Notes under the pieces: generated by a model
Databases searched by the model: none
Told to the model about the DNA's origin: nothing
The model's input: the letters and a program-made list of their open reading frames with translations, nothing else
NCBI GenBank assembly: GCA_002049455.2
Contig: KV919158.1
Location: 1-61,140 of the forward strand
Reading direction: 5' to 3'
Length of the DNA stretch: 61,140 bases
Source of the DNA: Porphyra umbilicalis
Taxonomy: Eukaryota; Rhodophyta; Bangiophyceae; Bangiales; Bangiaceae
Position numbers and translations under genes: made by a program
Shown here: one piece after another, positions 23,355 to 33,567 of the stretch
Layout of the letters: each line of letters opens with the position of its first letter
Numbering within the stretch: the stretch's first letter is position 1

Positions 23355-26354
23355 TTACAAGTATGGCTCAAGAAGCGTGGCTCTGTCCGCCCACACATCC
23401 TCCGCCAGGTCGTGTCTCAGCTTGGTATGCTCCTCCTCACTCCGTGTTTCCGCCCACGCGCCCAGAGCATGCCCAAAAGTGCCTGCGGGCAGCCAGGCGA
23501 CAGGCGCAATGACGGGGGCGGGGGGGGCACCCGCGCCCGCGAAGCCCTCCCCAGCGTCGTGGCCATCGCTACCGACGGCACCACCGCCGCTAGCACCAGA
23601 TCCGCCGCCGCCGCCGGCTCCACTGCCACCGGCGGCGCCGACCATCCCACGACCCCCAGCTGCCGCCGCACCAACACGGTGCCCCAAACGCCCCGAGCCG
23701 CCGCCGCCGGCCGCCTGATCGCCGGCGGCGGCGGCGGCAGCAGATCCACCACCGCCCGCCCCCCCCCACCTGGTGCCGGTCCTGCCGAGCGGCCGCCATC
23801 GGCCGCCTGACCGCCGGCGGCGGCAGCAGGAAGTGCGCCAACACCGCCGCCGCCGGCCGCCTCGCCAGCGCCGGCGGCGGCAGCAGCCAATCCGCCACCT
23901 GCCGCCCCCGCACCACCAAGCCCCGGTCCCGCCAAGCCGCCGCCGCCGACCGCCGGACAGCCGGCGGCGGCGGCGGCAGCAGATCCCCCCGCCCCACCTC
24001 CTCCACCATCCTGTCCCCGTCCCGCCAAGCCGCCGCCGCCAGCCGCCTGACCGCCGGCGGCGGCAGCGGCAGCAGATCCCACCACCCCCGCTCCCCCACC
24101 ACCCTGTCCCCAACCCGCCAAGCCGCCGGCGCCGGCCGCCCAATCGCCCGCGGCGGCAGCGGCAGCAGATCCCACCACCCCCGCACCCCCACCACCAAGA
24201 GCCGGTCCCACCAAACCGCCGCCGCCGGCCGCCGGACCGCCGGCGGCGGCGGCGGCAGCAGATCCCCCCGCCCCACCTCCTCCACCACCCTGTCCCCGTC
24301 CCGCCAAGCCGCCGCCGCCAACCGCCTGACCGCCGGCGGCGGCAGCAGGAAGTGCGCCAACACCGCCGCCGCCGGCCGCCTCGCCAGCGCCGGCGGCGGC
24401 AGCAGCCAATCCGCCACCGGCCGCCCCCGCACCACCAAGCCCCGGTCCCGCCAAGCCGCCGCCGCCGGCCGCCTGACCGCCGGCGGCGGCATGGGCAGCA
24501 GATCCCCCGCCCCCGCTCCCCCACCACCCTGTCCCCCACCCGCCAAGCCGCCGGTGCCGGCCGCCCAACCGCCCGCGGCGGCAGCGGCAGCAGATCCCAC
24601 CACCCCGCTTCCCCACCACCCTGTCCCCAACCCGCCAAGCCGCCGGCGCCGGCCGCCCAACCGCCCGCGGTGGCAGCGGCAGCAGATCCCACTACCCCCG
24701 CACCCCCACCACCAAGAGCCGGTCCCACCAAACTGCCGCCGCCGGCCGCCGGACCGCCGGCGGCGGTGGCGGCAGCAGATACCCCCGCGCCACATCCTCC
24801 ACCACCCTGTCCCCGTCCCGCCAAGCCGCCGCCGCCAGCCGCCTGACCGCCGGCGGCGGCAGCAGGAAGTGCGCCAACACCGCCGCCGCCGGCCGCCTCG
24901 CCAGCGCCGGCGGCGGCAGCAGCCAATCCGCCACCTGCCGCCCCCGCACCACCAAGCCCCGGTCCCGCCAAGCCGCCGCCGCCGGCCGCCTGACCGCCGG
25001 CGGCGGCAGGGGCAGCAGATGCCCCCGCCCCCGCTCCCCCACCACCCTGTCCCTCGTCCGCCAAGCCGCCGCCGCCGGCCGCCTGACCGCCGGCGGCGGC
25101 AGCGGCAGCAGATCCCCCCGCCCCTGCTCCCCCACCACCCTGTCCCCCACCCGCCAAGCCGCCGCCGCCGGCCGCCTGACCGCCGGCGGCCATACGCGTG
25201 CGGGACACGTACCCGTCTCGTCGCTGTTCCGTAACCATGTTGTGAAGGATGGCCACCGCCTGGGTGACGGTGACCATCTGCGCTACGGACGCGTACCTGG
25301 CAGGATGGAGAGCGACGTGGAAGCGAGCCGTCAACACCGCATACAGGCGTTCCACATCTTTTCGAAGTGCTTCCTGAAGACGGTTAAATGTAACCTCGAC
25401 TTCTGTCGTGGGGTCGGGGAACGGAGAAACGAAAAAAGCAAACCTAGGATAAATACCATCCACAAGATAATAGAGGAGCGTGCGGGTCGTGCCGTTAGCA
25501 GTGAAAGAAAACGTACGGGGCGGCCATTCCCCGTTCGTGACGGATAAATAGAGGGGGGAAACATGCATAACGTTAAGGTCGTTATGAGATCCAGGACACC
25601 CCACAAATAAGTGCCAAATCCATAGGTCCTCATCACAAACGGTCTCCATCACCACGGAGCGCTTCCCGTGGCGATTCTGGTACATGCCAGCAAACGCCTT
25701 TGGGCAGTTGCGCCACTCCCAGTGGCTGCAGTCGAGAGAGCCAATGCAACCGGGCATCCCGCGCTCAGCATTGCGCGTCAAAATGCGCTGCAGTTCTTCA
25801 GGGGTGGGCGAACGCAAATATGAGGGTCCAAACTCATCCACAATAAACCGCATCAACTCTCGCACCGACATAGCAATGGTTGAAGCGGACAGTCGCACAT
25901 ATTCATCCGTCCTGTCCGGCGCCTCTCCATACGCAATGACTCGAAACGCCGCTACCACCTTTTGCAAGGGGTGAGCCTGGAGCCTCCCGGTGGCATTAAT
26001 GCGCTGCGCAAGAAACGGTCGGTCCTTCACGGCGTTATAGACGCGAAGAAAGACGCTGCGCGGCACGCGGAACCGGCGCTCAAAGTCCCCCTCATCATAC
26101 ACAGGCGGCTCCCCGTTCAGGCCAAAATAATCTCTCAGAATAGCGCGCAAACCTGAGCGGAAGTTACGCCGCTTATTCGGCCGCCGGCCCGGTACAGATC
26201 CAACATAACGCGGCCGCCGGGACACCCGAGACCCACGCGCGCGCTTCCGCCAATGGCGCAACGCCTGCAGGTGCGCCGCAACCGCCGAAGCAATATGCAG
26301 GTCCTCGGTATCCTCCAGCATCGCATCCGCAGACATGTCTAAAGGATCATCCAT
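23355..26354 (-). CDS. PIF/Harbinger DDE transposase with a Gly/Ala-rich minisatellite insert
   Basis: The start at 26354 (MDDPLDMSADAM) gives 999 codons. An N-terminal basic region with a helix-turn-helix-like segment (residues ~40-180; RRFRVPRSVFLRVYNAVKD) precedes the nuclease. The catalytic Asp lies in GCIGSLDCSHWEWRNCP, the second Asp in FVGCPGSHNDLNVMH, and the Glu region is RKDVERLYAVLTARF; all match the Harbinger pattern. From about residue 385 the protein enters ~500 residues of Gly/Ala-rich repeats, part of which reads out of frame as Arg/Trp/Cys-rich. It then returns to a normal C-terminus with EEEHTKLRHDLAEDVW, the family's usual terminal signature. The long repeat is therefore an insertion between the catalytic core and the tail. 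It cuts and inserts the element, with the partner ORF binding the ends. Confidence 0.9.
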   Translation of the reverse strand: MDDPLDMSADAMLEDTEDLHIASAVAAHLQALRHWRKRARGSRVSRRPRYVGSVPGRRPNKRRNFRSGLRAILRDYFGLNGEPPVYDEGDFERRFRVPRSVFLRVYNAVKDRPFLAQRINATGRLQAHPLQKVVAAFRVIAYGEAPDRTDEYVRLSASTIAMSVRELMRFIVDEFGPSYLRSPTPEELQRILTRNAERGMPGCIGSLDCSHWEWRNCPKAFAGMYQNRHGKRSVVMETVCDEDLWIWHLFVGCPGSHNDLNVMHVSPLYLSVTNGEWPPRTFSFTANGTTRTLLYYLVDGIYPRFAFFVSPFPDPTTEVEVTFNRLQEALRKDVERLYAVLTARFHVALHPARYASVAQMVTVTQAVAILHNMVTEQRRDGYVSRTRMAAGGQAAGGGGLAGGGQGGGGAGAGGSAAAAAAGGQAAGGGGLADEGQGGGGAGAGASAAPAAAGGQAAGGGGLAGPGLGGAGAAGGGLAAAAAGAGEAAGGGGVGALPAAAAGGQAAGGGGLAGRGQGGGGCGAGVSAAATAAGGPAAGGGSLVGPALGGGGAGVVGSAAAATAGGWAAGAGGLAGWGQGGGEAGWWDLLPLPPRAVGRPAPAAWRVGDRVVGERGRGICCPCRRRRSGGRRRRLGGTGAWWCGGGRWRIGCCRRRRWRGGRRRRCWRTSCCRRRRSGGWRRRLGGTGTGWWRRWGGGICCRRRRRRSGGRRRRFGGTGSWWWGCGGGGICCRCRRGRLGGRRRRLGGLGTGWWGSGGGGICCRCRRRRSGGWRRRLGGTGTGWWRRWGGGICCRRRRRLSGGRRRRLGGTGAWWCGGGRWRIGCCRRRRWRGGRRRRCWRTSCCRRRRSGGRWRPLGRTGTRWGGAGGGGSAAAAAAGDQAAGGGGSGRLGHRVGAAAAGGRGMVGAAGGSGAGGGGGSGASGGGAVGSDGHDAGEGFAGAGAPPAPVIAPVAWLPAGTFGHALGAWAETRSEEEHTKLRHDLAEDVWADRATLLEPYL
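23690..25195. repeat. 93-bp coding minisatellite inside the Harbinger nuclease
   Basis: The unit begins CCAAGCCGCCGCCGCCGGCC and spacing is 93 bp where I measured it (24968, 25061, 25154). About 16 units fill the tract. Most contain GCCGCCGGC-N9-GCCGGCGGC, the same inverted motif pair as in the upstream array and the other ORF, with a different spacer. Larger blocks of several units also repeat (for example about 23810-24110 and 24330-24480). Confidence 0.9.
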
Positions 26355-26680
26355 CGCGCGAAGAAGACGGTCGCCACGACGGTGGCGGCGGACGGTCGTC
26401 GTCGACGAAGACGCCAGTGCGCTACGCTGCCTGCGCCTCCTCACTCGGATCTCCTCAGCACCCCACTGAGAACACACCGCACGGACAGAGCAGATTTCCT
26501 TTGGCCCACCCCTCCGGCAGACCGTTTCAATGCCCCCCGCTGGAGCCCCGAAACGGTCGCATCCCGGGATCGAGGCTCGGTCACCTGTGGTCGCGTGCTC
26601 GACGCGACGGTCCATAGCAGTCGCGATACCGTTGCAAACGGTGATCGCTCGAACGCTCTCCCGCGACACAAAGTGCATTG

Positions 26681-27136
26681 TTTGTCACTGACGTTCCAAG
26701 AAGGCCGGATGCCACGACACAAGCATTTCAAACGGCGGCCAAAGCAGCGCCAGCCAATGAGAGAGCTGAACAAGTTGGGGAGGAGAGCTCCCACTCCCCA
26801 AATCGTGCAGAGAATGGGGGACAGGGGCCTCACCCCCCATTTTCTGCCCGCTGAATCTGTGTGTACTTATGTGATTCCAATCAACTAGATTCGGGGTTTC
26901 TCCCTTCGATTTGGGGTGCCCGACGTTGCTGTGGGACCCTCCCCATCCCCAAGAGCTGAAATTAAGGCACGTGGAACATTTATTAGACACGTTTCTGACA
27001 CGTTAGCATATTCGAACTTGGGGAAGACGTTGTTGGGTGTGCTCTTAGCACGTATCCCGTCCAAAAAACTCGTTGAGGCGTGTTGGCAACGAGATTAGGG
27101 CGTGATTCAGAGCTCTGTGAAGTCTGCTCAAGTTGT
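26681..27136. other. Spacer between Harbinger element and MITE
   Basis: No gene is recognised. The block at 27013-27048 (GAACTTGGGGAAGACGTTG) is nearly the reverse complement of 17774-17807. Confidence 0.4.
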
Positions 27137-27138
27137 TA

Positions 27139-27766
27139 TGGTGCGTGTCCCAAAAATGAGACATGCGCGTTTTCTGAAGGACTGACACATCACTGTACGG
27201 GGGCAGGTGGGGTGGGGTACGAGAAAGTTCTCGACTGGCCTCCATGGAAAGAGCCTCTCCCGACGCGTTCTTGGCTGACAACTCCTTAGTACCCGCCTGT
27301 GGGCCCTGTTCTGTGGACCTCTCAGATTGCCCCGATCTTGGAGCCAGTCTTTTTCAGGTTCTTGGGGTTACAGGTTTGCAACGCCAAAGCTCATGTGCTA
27401 ACTGGAGCTTCTATGAGGGGTGTCCCAAATCGTGTTTTCTTCACAGGGGGCTACATGGGGGTCTTTTTCACGTTTTTATTGGTAAGGTCGTGCCCATTTC
27501 TTCGTGCAAGAACTGTCAACACATGCCTGCTCTAGTATCCGTGCATTTGATTGGGGCGCGTGATCGTCACCTGTCGAAGCTGCAATGACTGGCACTTTCC
27601 CCCATGACACGTCAGGAGGTGCCGCCTCTGCTATCACTGTCAGGGGCCGTTCTGGAAGCACAGTGGGACCGAGTGGGTCACATTACATTATCGGACCGTT
27701 GCAGAAGGCCAGTGGGCCGAGAAAAAAAGAAAAAACCGCGATGTCTCATTTTTGGGACACGCACCA
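27139..27766. mobile_element. Complete Tc1/mariner-like MITE, copy C (628 bp, inverted relative to copy B)
   Basis: It has the same TIR (TGGTGCGTGTCCCAAAAATG) as copy B and is flanked by TA at 27137-27138 and 27767-27768. The interior matches copy B in reverse orientation: the GGCCCACTGG/T-rich end of copy B is at the right here. It is non-coding. Presence of two complete, similar copies 20 kb apart shows that this family has moved in this genome. Confidence 0.88.
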
Positions 27767-27768
27767 TA

Positions 27769-30340
27769 CAACTTCGACTTGATGCGCTAATCGGCTGCGG
27801 TGCTCAGTACCACAACAGAGACGATTACGACAAGAAATACGCAAAAGGACACCATGTGCAGCCCACAAGCTGAGAAAAGATCCCAGACGGCGTCCGAGCC
27901 TGCGCTGGCGGGCGGCCACCCGCCGTCGAGCAGGGGGCGGCGGCACCCCCCTTCTCGTCGGCGTGCATCGGGCCACGCGGCGCCGCCGGCACCGCCGGCG
28001 GGGAGACCCGCCGGCACGCCAGAGAGCGCCGATACGCGTCCGTGCCGCCCCCGTCGGCGCCGCGGCGCGTGCCGCCGCCGACGCGTGGCGGGGTGCGTGA
28101 TGGCCGCGGCTGTCGGCCGGGTCGGCCACGCCGCCCCGCCGAGGCAGCGGAGCTCGGCCGCCGTCGACGCAGCGGCGGCGGCGGCGGCCACCGCGCGCAG
28201 AGTCGGTGGGACCGGCTGCGCACCGGCGCCGCGCGGGCCGACCGCCGCGTCGGCCAACCATCGCTGCTCCGCGACCGCCGCGGGGGTGCGAGGCGGACGC
28301 CCCGCCGACGCGCGCAGCGGTGTGGCCTCGCAGGGTCGCCCGTGGTGTCGGCCACCGTCCTTGGCTGCTTGGCCCTTTTCCTTTTTTTTGGACCGTGGAT
28401 CTAGGCCGATCCCCCGGGCGGTGGCGCCGAGCCCCGCGCGCAGCCGCTGCCGTCCGAGGGCGGCGGTCCCCCACCTGCCGCACGAGCAGAGGACCCCAAG
28501 GTCATCGTGGGTCTGCGGGCGCACAACGGCGGGCCGTCGATGGTGGGTCCATGTCGGCTACCGTACAGCACATGTAGTGCACGGATGCGCCCCACGGTCG
28601 TGCGTGGCACGGGGACCGAGCGCTCCACGGCCGTGTTGCACAGCCGCCTTCACGGCTTGTCGCGGCCGGCGGCGCGACAGCAGTGCCCGTGATGGCATCA
28701 GCGGCGGCCGCGCCGCGGCCGAGGCGGCGGTGGCAGGGGCGCCGCCGCCGCCTGGCGGTCGGCCGTCGGTCGTGCGGGGCGGGTGCTCCGCACCGTTGAG
28801 GACAGTGGGCAATTTTCGCAGCTTGACTCGACGCTATCTTCGTTGCTACCTGAGGTCGCTGCCGCAGCCGAGACCGGCTCCTGGCTTCCTGTCCCTGCGG
28901 AGGCTGGCATATGAACCTCCCCAGTCGTAACATTGGAAGAAAAAAAAGGACTGGCCGCCGAAGCGACCACGTCCTTTTTATTTTTTGTTTCGGTGCGGTC
29001 CTCACTCACTCCTTGTCTGCACCGCCTCGCCTCCCGACCGCCTCTCCCCACCCCGCCCAGCACCCAGCACCCAGCACCCAGCACCCAGTACCCAGTACCC
29101 AGCATCAGCTATGCTCAGTATCCAGCTATGCCCAGCATCCAGCCATGCCCTCACGCGCTCGGCTAGTCGACACGTGCCGCCAAGTCAATGGGAGGCGGTT
29201 TGTGAGACAGAAACGGGTATCAGAGGGACGGAACCAAACCAGTGAGTGGTTCCAGATTGACATGCCAAGAGCAGGGATCCGACAATCTCTTCGGAGAGAT
29301 ACACCTCTCAACCACACATCCGCTGGCAGAACCGCCTTCTTTCCGGAGTGTAACGCGTATCTTGGCCATCCATAGGCCATAACAGGCCCTGCTTATCAAA
29401 CTTGCAGCTGTTAAAGAGTGGTCGACGATGGTGTTAAGTCTCTCTGCAGAGAAGTTCATCGCAATGAAGAGGGCGGTTGGTTACATTTGTCGACGTGCCG
29501 CCATGTATTGTGTCTGGGTAGCCCCCATAGATTCTGCTTGCTATCGGTTGTAAAATCTTCGTTAGGTGCTGCTATGGGGTTGGAAGGTGAGATGAGTCCA
29601 ACTCGTGGAACAGGCGCGTGGAACAGGCGCGGCGAATATCCCTCTCGCTCCTGTGTTTTTCTGTCCATGGACAGATGCTCCCGTGCACCACAACAGTTCC
29701 GGCCAAGAAGCACGCGATGTGCTACCGTGATGAATGACGTGCATATGAACGACGTGCATACGTGTCGAGTATGCTCAGCCGTGGCGTGTAGCATGAATAC
29801 AACGTGGTCGCAGAGGCGTGCGTAGCCGAGGGGGGTACCGATGCGCGAGGCAACGTTGCTGACAGATACAAGTGCTCAGCGACGTCTCCATCATGCAGAA
29901 GCATTGGACATTCTTCAGGGCGCAAGAGCATGCATGGCATAAAAGCTTGTGAACAATACCACAGGTGCAAAGAGAACCAGTGTAGCTATAAAACACGCGG
30001 GCCGTGGCTGGACTGTGTTTTCTACTACCCGCGAATCACGTGATACATGCATGTACAGGGCAGATAGGCGAGCGAGGGTGTATGAGGAACATAGACGAGG
30101 TTTTACGTGGCCATAATATCCAATCCCTCGCCATTACAAAGACCGTCTACCGATTTCCCGCCGATGGTCATCTTGCACAAAAAGAAAACGTGCTATCCCT
30201 ACTGTCCCGGCACCCTCAGCACACACCCATCAGGTTGCTCGAGTTGTCGCTCACCGGGAAGAAAAGCACCAAACGGCCCGGCGAGCGAGATGCGCTGTGG
30301 AGCTCTGTGTTCAACGCAACAGGAGAGTGAAGAGTGATGT
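27769..30340. other. No supported gene; GC-rich block then mixed sequence
   Basis: From 27890 to 28780 the sequence is GC-rich and open in several frames on both strands, with no domain or consistent coding signal. From 28900 to 30340 it is mixed and full of stops. I see no RNA gene. The spacer ends at the stop codon of the minus-strand unknown gene. Confidence 0.4.
29056..29104. repeat. CCCAGCA/CCCAGTA 7-bp microsatellite
   Basis: About seven tandem heptamers, first CACCCAG then the TACCCAG variant, followed by degenerate CAGCTATGCC units to about 29150. Heptamers resemble some telomere repeats in length only; the sequence is not a known telomere type. Confidence 0.9.
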
Positions 30341-31795
30341 TCACGGACAGGTCTTGCGGATCTCGGCGACGAGCCACGACTGGCCGCCGCCGACCGAACG
30401 CGAGGGGGAGCACGCGCACATCGCCGCCGTCGGCACGGTGCAGCGTGCCGACTTGACGACGGCCACGCGCCTGGGCTTGGCAGTGGGAGAGGCGCCCGGG
30501 AGGTTGGACTGCCCGGCCGCGCCGCCCGCAGCCTTGCGCTTGACTCCACTCAGGTGACCGCCAGTTGGGTCCGTTCCGGGGATGACGACAACCCCGGCTG
30601 GCGGTCTCCCTCCACCCGCCTCGACGGGGACGACGTCCCCCACCACAGAAGAGCTCCCTGCCACCGCGACAGGCACGCGCAGGGCACGAGTCAAGCTGTT
30701 CGGTGGGCACTTAAGGAGCACAGGGCGCAAAACACGCAGGAGCGCGGTCAGGTCGTCATCGTCGTCGAGGGAGAAGTTCCAATTAAACAGGAGCTTAGAG
30801 GGGCCGAGCGTGTTGTTACTCTGATCTCCGTCGAAGTGGACGACGCAACCAACCTTGTGGGCCTCCCGCACGAGCGCGGGGGAACGGAGCCGAGCGCCCA
30901 GCGCCGCCACCTCAGCGACGCTCAAGCCCCGGTCGTGCGCCCCACTGGCAGACAGGGATAGCTCTTCCAGGGTGCACAGGTTGCGGCTCATCCACTCGCC
31001 GATGACCATGTCCGGGTTGGTTACAGCTCGGAGCGCCTGTGACGGGAACGAGGCTGGCTGCCCCGACACGTGCTTGTGGGCCGCCAGACGCCCGCCAAGG
31101 TGCATGCCGCGGTCTCCTACGCCGAAGGTCTCCTCCAAGAAGCGCAGCGCCGCGACGGGGTCGGAAAAAAGCTCGAGCAGCCGCGCTCGGAGCAGCTTCC
31201 TGTCCCCGCAGTTGTTCAAGGCGGCGAGGCAGTCCAGCTTCCACGCCACAACGGCGATGCTCATGAAGGAGAAAATTGACGCGTCCCGTCTGGTGCGCAG
31301 GCGGAAAGCGTAGCGCAAAAAAAACGACAGGCGCTCTGTCGACGTTCTTGGCGTCGGTGGGTGCCGCGAGCCGGCTGCGACTTCGTCCGTGGTTGGCGCC
31401 GGCGGGAGGGCAACGGATGACCCGGCGAATGGCACGTGCCTACCGGTGGCACTGGCCACCCGGTCGTCCATGGCGGTAGCGGTGGTGGCCTCGGCGGCAG
31501 CGGCGGCGGCTGGAATGCCGAGGGAGCTTGCGGTGATCACAGAGCCGAGAGACCTGGCGCCCGCATCGGACGAGCGGGCGGCCGAAGTTGGAAATCCAAC
31601 GACCGAGCCGGCGGCCGAGCCGACGGGCGCCATGGTCGTCAGCGACAGGTCATCAGCCACTGCATCACGGAGTGTCGGCGCGACAGGATCAGGCACACCA
31701 GCAGTGGGCGCTGAAGGTGCAGGCACACCCGTGGTCGCCACAGGGGCAGGCGCATCAGGGGCCGGGGCCGCCCCATAAGTAGAGAGCATGTCCAT
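30341..31795 (-). CDS. Unknown 484-residue protein, divergent from the disrupted 33.6-kb ORF
   Basis: The frame is open further upstream, but I choose ATG 31795 (MDMLSTYGAAPAP), because upstream codons lie in the CAG/GCC-repeat leader. Residues 1-160 are Ala/Pro/Thr/Ser-rich and probably disordered. Residues ~165-385 look like a folded, mostly helical domain: SFFLRYAFRLRTRRDASIF, AVVAWKLDCLAALNNCGDRK, LLRARLLELFSDP, SLSASGAHDRGLSVAEVAAL. A short acidic patch (SLDDDDDLTALL) and a basic tail (GVKRKAAGG) follow. I do not recognise the family. Its leader is related, in inverted orientation, to the leader of the plus-strand ORF at 33568, so the pair may be co-regulated or belong to one mobile element. 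No frame break is seen. Confidence 0.55.
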   Translation of the reverse strand: MDMLSTYGAAPAPDAPAPVATTGVPAPSAPTAGVPDPVAPTLRDAVADDLSLTTMAPVGSAAGSVVGFPTSAARSSDAGARSLGSVITASSLGIPAAAAAAEATTATAMDDRVASATGRHVPFAGSSVALPPAPTTDEVAAGSRHPPTPRTSTERLSFFLRYAFRLRTRRDASIFSFMSIAVVAWKLDCLAALNNCGDRKLLRARLLELFSDPVAALRFLEETFGVGDRGMHLGGRLAAHKHVSGQPASFPSQALRAVTNPDMVIGEWMSRNLCTLEELSLSASGAHDRGLSVAEVAALGARLRSPALVREAHKVGCVVHFDGDQSNNTLGPSKLLFNWNFSLDDDDDLTALLRVLRPVLLKCPPNSLTRALRVPVAVAGSSSVVGDVVPVEAGGGRPPAGVVVIPGTDPTGGHLSGVKRKAAGGAAGQSNLPGASPTAKPRRVAVVKSARCTVPTAAMCACSPSRSVGGGQSWLVAEIRKTCP

Positions 31796-32119
31796 GCTGC
31801 TGCGAGATGTCGACGAGAGGGCGGAAGGGCACGAAAAAGAGGGCGACCACAGCCTCCCGGGGAAGCAGTGCGTGGCAGACCCGACGGTGGTGCGTCGTGC
31901 ACACGACCGAGGCTCCATTATTAACGATAGAGAAGGGAGGTGGGAGCGACAGCGTTGACGCAAGGGGGGGGGCAGAGAGGAATGACCCGCGAGGCCGCGG
32001 GTGCTCCAGCTGCAGCTGCAGCTGCAGCTCTGCACAGCTGTCGGGCGTCCGTGGCGGGCAACCCGCGTCGAAGCGAGGCGCAGCGACCGCCCGGAGAAAC
32101 ACGAGGGGTTGTCAATGCC

Positions 32120-32410
32120 TGCAGCACGGGCCGAGAGGTCGGGCGCCGCACCCGCGGCCGGTTGAGGTCGAGGTGGGGGTGGACTGCAGTCGTGGCGGCG
32201 TCGCCAACCCCACACAGCGCCGTAGCAAGAGGCCGTCGGCGTCGGCGGCGTCGGCGGCGGCGGCGGCGGCGGCGGTGGCTGCGGCGGCGGCCGTGTTGGT
32301 TGTAGATATTCTAGCTGCCGTCGCGACCATTGCCGACCCCACAGACTGAAGGGTAGGACGGAACCAAATCCACGCAGATGGGGAGAGGCAAGGCAAGAGC
32401 GGGGGAAAGG
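32120..32410 (-). repeat. Left arm of a diverged inverted repeat (leader of the minus-strand gene)
   Basis: Reverse-complemented, this arm aligns by eye with 32935-33240. Matched segments include GTGGGGTCGGCAATGGTCGC against TTGTGGTCGGAAATGGCCGC, the GCC-triplet tract, GTGTGGGGTTGGC against GCGTGGGGTTGGC, and an identical GGCCGCGGGTGCGGCGCCC. It lies 300-600 bp upstream of the start at 31795. The core is a GGC trinucleotide run, but the unique segments on either side make chance similarity unlikely. Confidence 0.75.
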
Positions 32411-32934
32411 GGGGGGGGCGGAAGTACGCGATCCCGCAGCTGCGGCTGGCGCTCGCCCCTGCAGCTACATCAGCTGAAGTAGCCGGCGGCGTCTGCAGAC
32501 GCAGCTGCAGGCGCGGCGACAGTCTCTGGCGCCGGCGGCCACGGGGGTGGCACACGAGGCGCCCGTTCACGAGGCAACCGTTTTGCCGGTTCTCACCGCA
32601 CAATGAGCAAAGCTTGGTCTAGCTGTCCGTTGCGCACTCCCGTCCCTTTGGTGCACCGTTTGTGGTGGGAGAGGGCGCCTCTGGATCCACTACTTGACCA
32701 ATGATGTGCCAATAAAGGGCGGATCATGGTGCAATCTCGCGATTTGTGCCGATCGATCGATGGATCTTGGAGCGCTGTGCCTCTGCAAAGGCTGTCCTCC
32801 GACATCAACGGCTGCGATCAGCCGCGACCAACACGAGACGCCGCTTCAATCGCCACCCCCTACGGCGCTAGAGGCCGTTGACCACGCCTCCCCCCCCCCT
32901 GCCCCCCTCCCCCCCCGCGTGCCAATGTCCCTGC

Positions 32935-33240
32935 CACCGCTCCTCCTGCCTTTCCCCCCCTGCATGGACTTCCTTCTGTCCTGCCCTTCAGCTGCAGTCC
33001 TTGTGGTCGGAAATGGCCGCGACAGCGGCGGGGATATGCACAACATGCGGTGCTGCAGCACCGCCGCCGCCGCGGCTGCCGCCGCCGCCGCCGCCGCCGA
33101 CGGCCGATTGGCCCGGTGATGCGTGGGGTTGGCAGCTGCTGCAGCGGTTGGCAGCAGCTGCAGCTGCACCGCAACCGCCGGCCGGCGGCGGCCACCTCAC
33201 ATCTACCTCCACCGCGGTGCCGGCCGCGGGTGCGGCGCCC
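32935..33240 (+). repeat. Right arm of the inverted repeat (leader of the plus-strand ORF)
   Basis: Counterpart of 32120-32410, pointing toward the ORF that starts at 33568. The arms are separated by about 520 bp and differ by many substitutions and small indels, so the duplication is old. CAGCTG/CTGCAG runs lie further out in both arms (about 32008-32035 and 33330-33360). Confidence 0.75.
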
Positions 33241-33567
33241 ACCGCCTCGACCCGTGATGCTGGCGTGGTGGATGCTGTTTATACCCCCACCCCCATCCAG
33301 CTGCAGCCTCTTTCTCACTCGCGGTGGGTGGCAGTTGCAGCTGCTGCTGCTGCAGCCGCACCTCCTGCCACCTTTTGGGACGCGTCAGCCGCCATCCCCC
33401 CCCCTAAGTCGTCCCGTACCTCAACCCGCCCACGGGGCGGTGCTATTATGTTCCCCGCGACATTGGCTCCCTTGCGCCTCGCGCGCCACCCTTTCCCCCC
33501 CCATCTTGCCCTCCTTTGTTCCCCCCTCCCCCCCCGCCTCGACCTCCTCGCCGCCCGTTCCAGACGT

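Larger units (their letters stand above)
19196..26680. mobile_element. PIF/Harbinger-type DNA transposon with two convergent ORFs
   Basis: PIF/Harbinger elements encode a DDE nuclease and a separate Myb/SANT-like DNA-binding protein, both needed for transposition. Here the Myb-like ORF runs plus (to 23068) and the nuclease runs minus (from 26354), converging on a 286-bp spacer. A palindrome array lies upstream of the Myb-like ORF. I could not find terminal inverted repeats or a 3-bp target duplication by eye, so both outer limits are approximate. Neither ORF has a plain disabling stop in its core domain, so the element may be recently active. Confidence 0.8.

Noticed and set aside
27746..28930. 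Overlapping 245- and 376-codon frames on both strands
   Set aside because: GC-driven openness with no domain, no start context preference and no agreement between frames.
29056..29104. Telomere repeat
   Set aside because: Heptamer length only; CACCCAG is not a known telomere unit and the array is short and internal.
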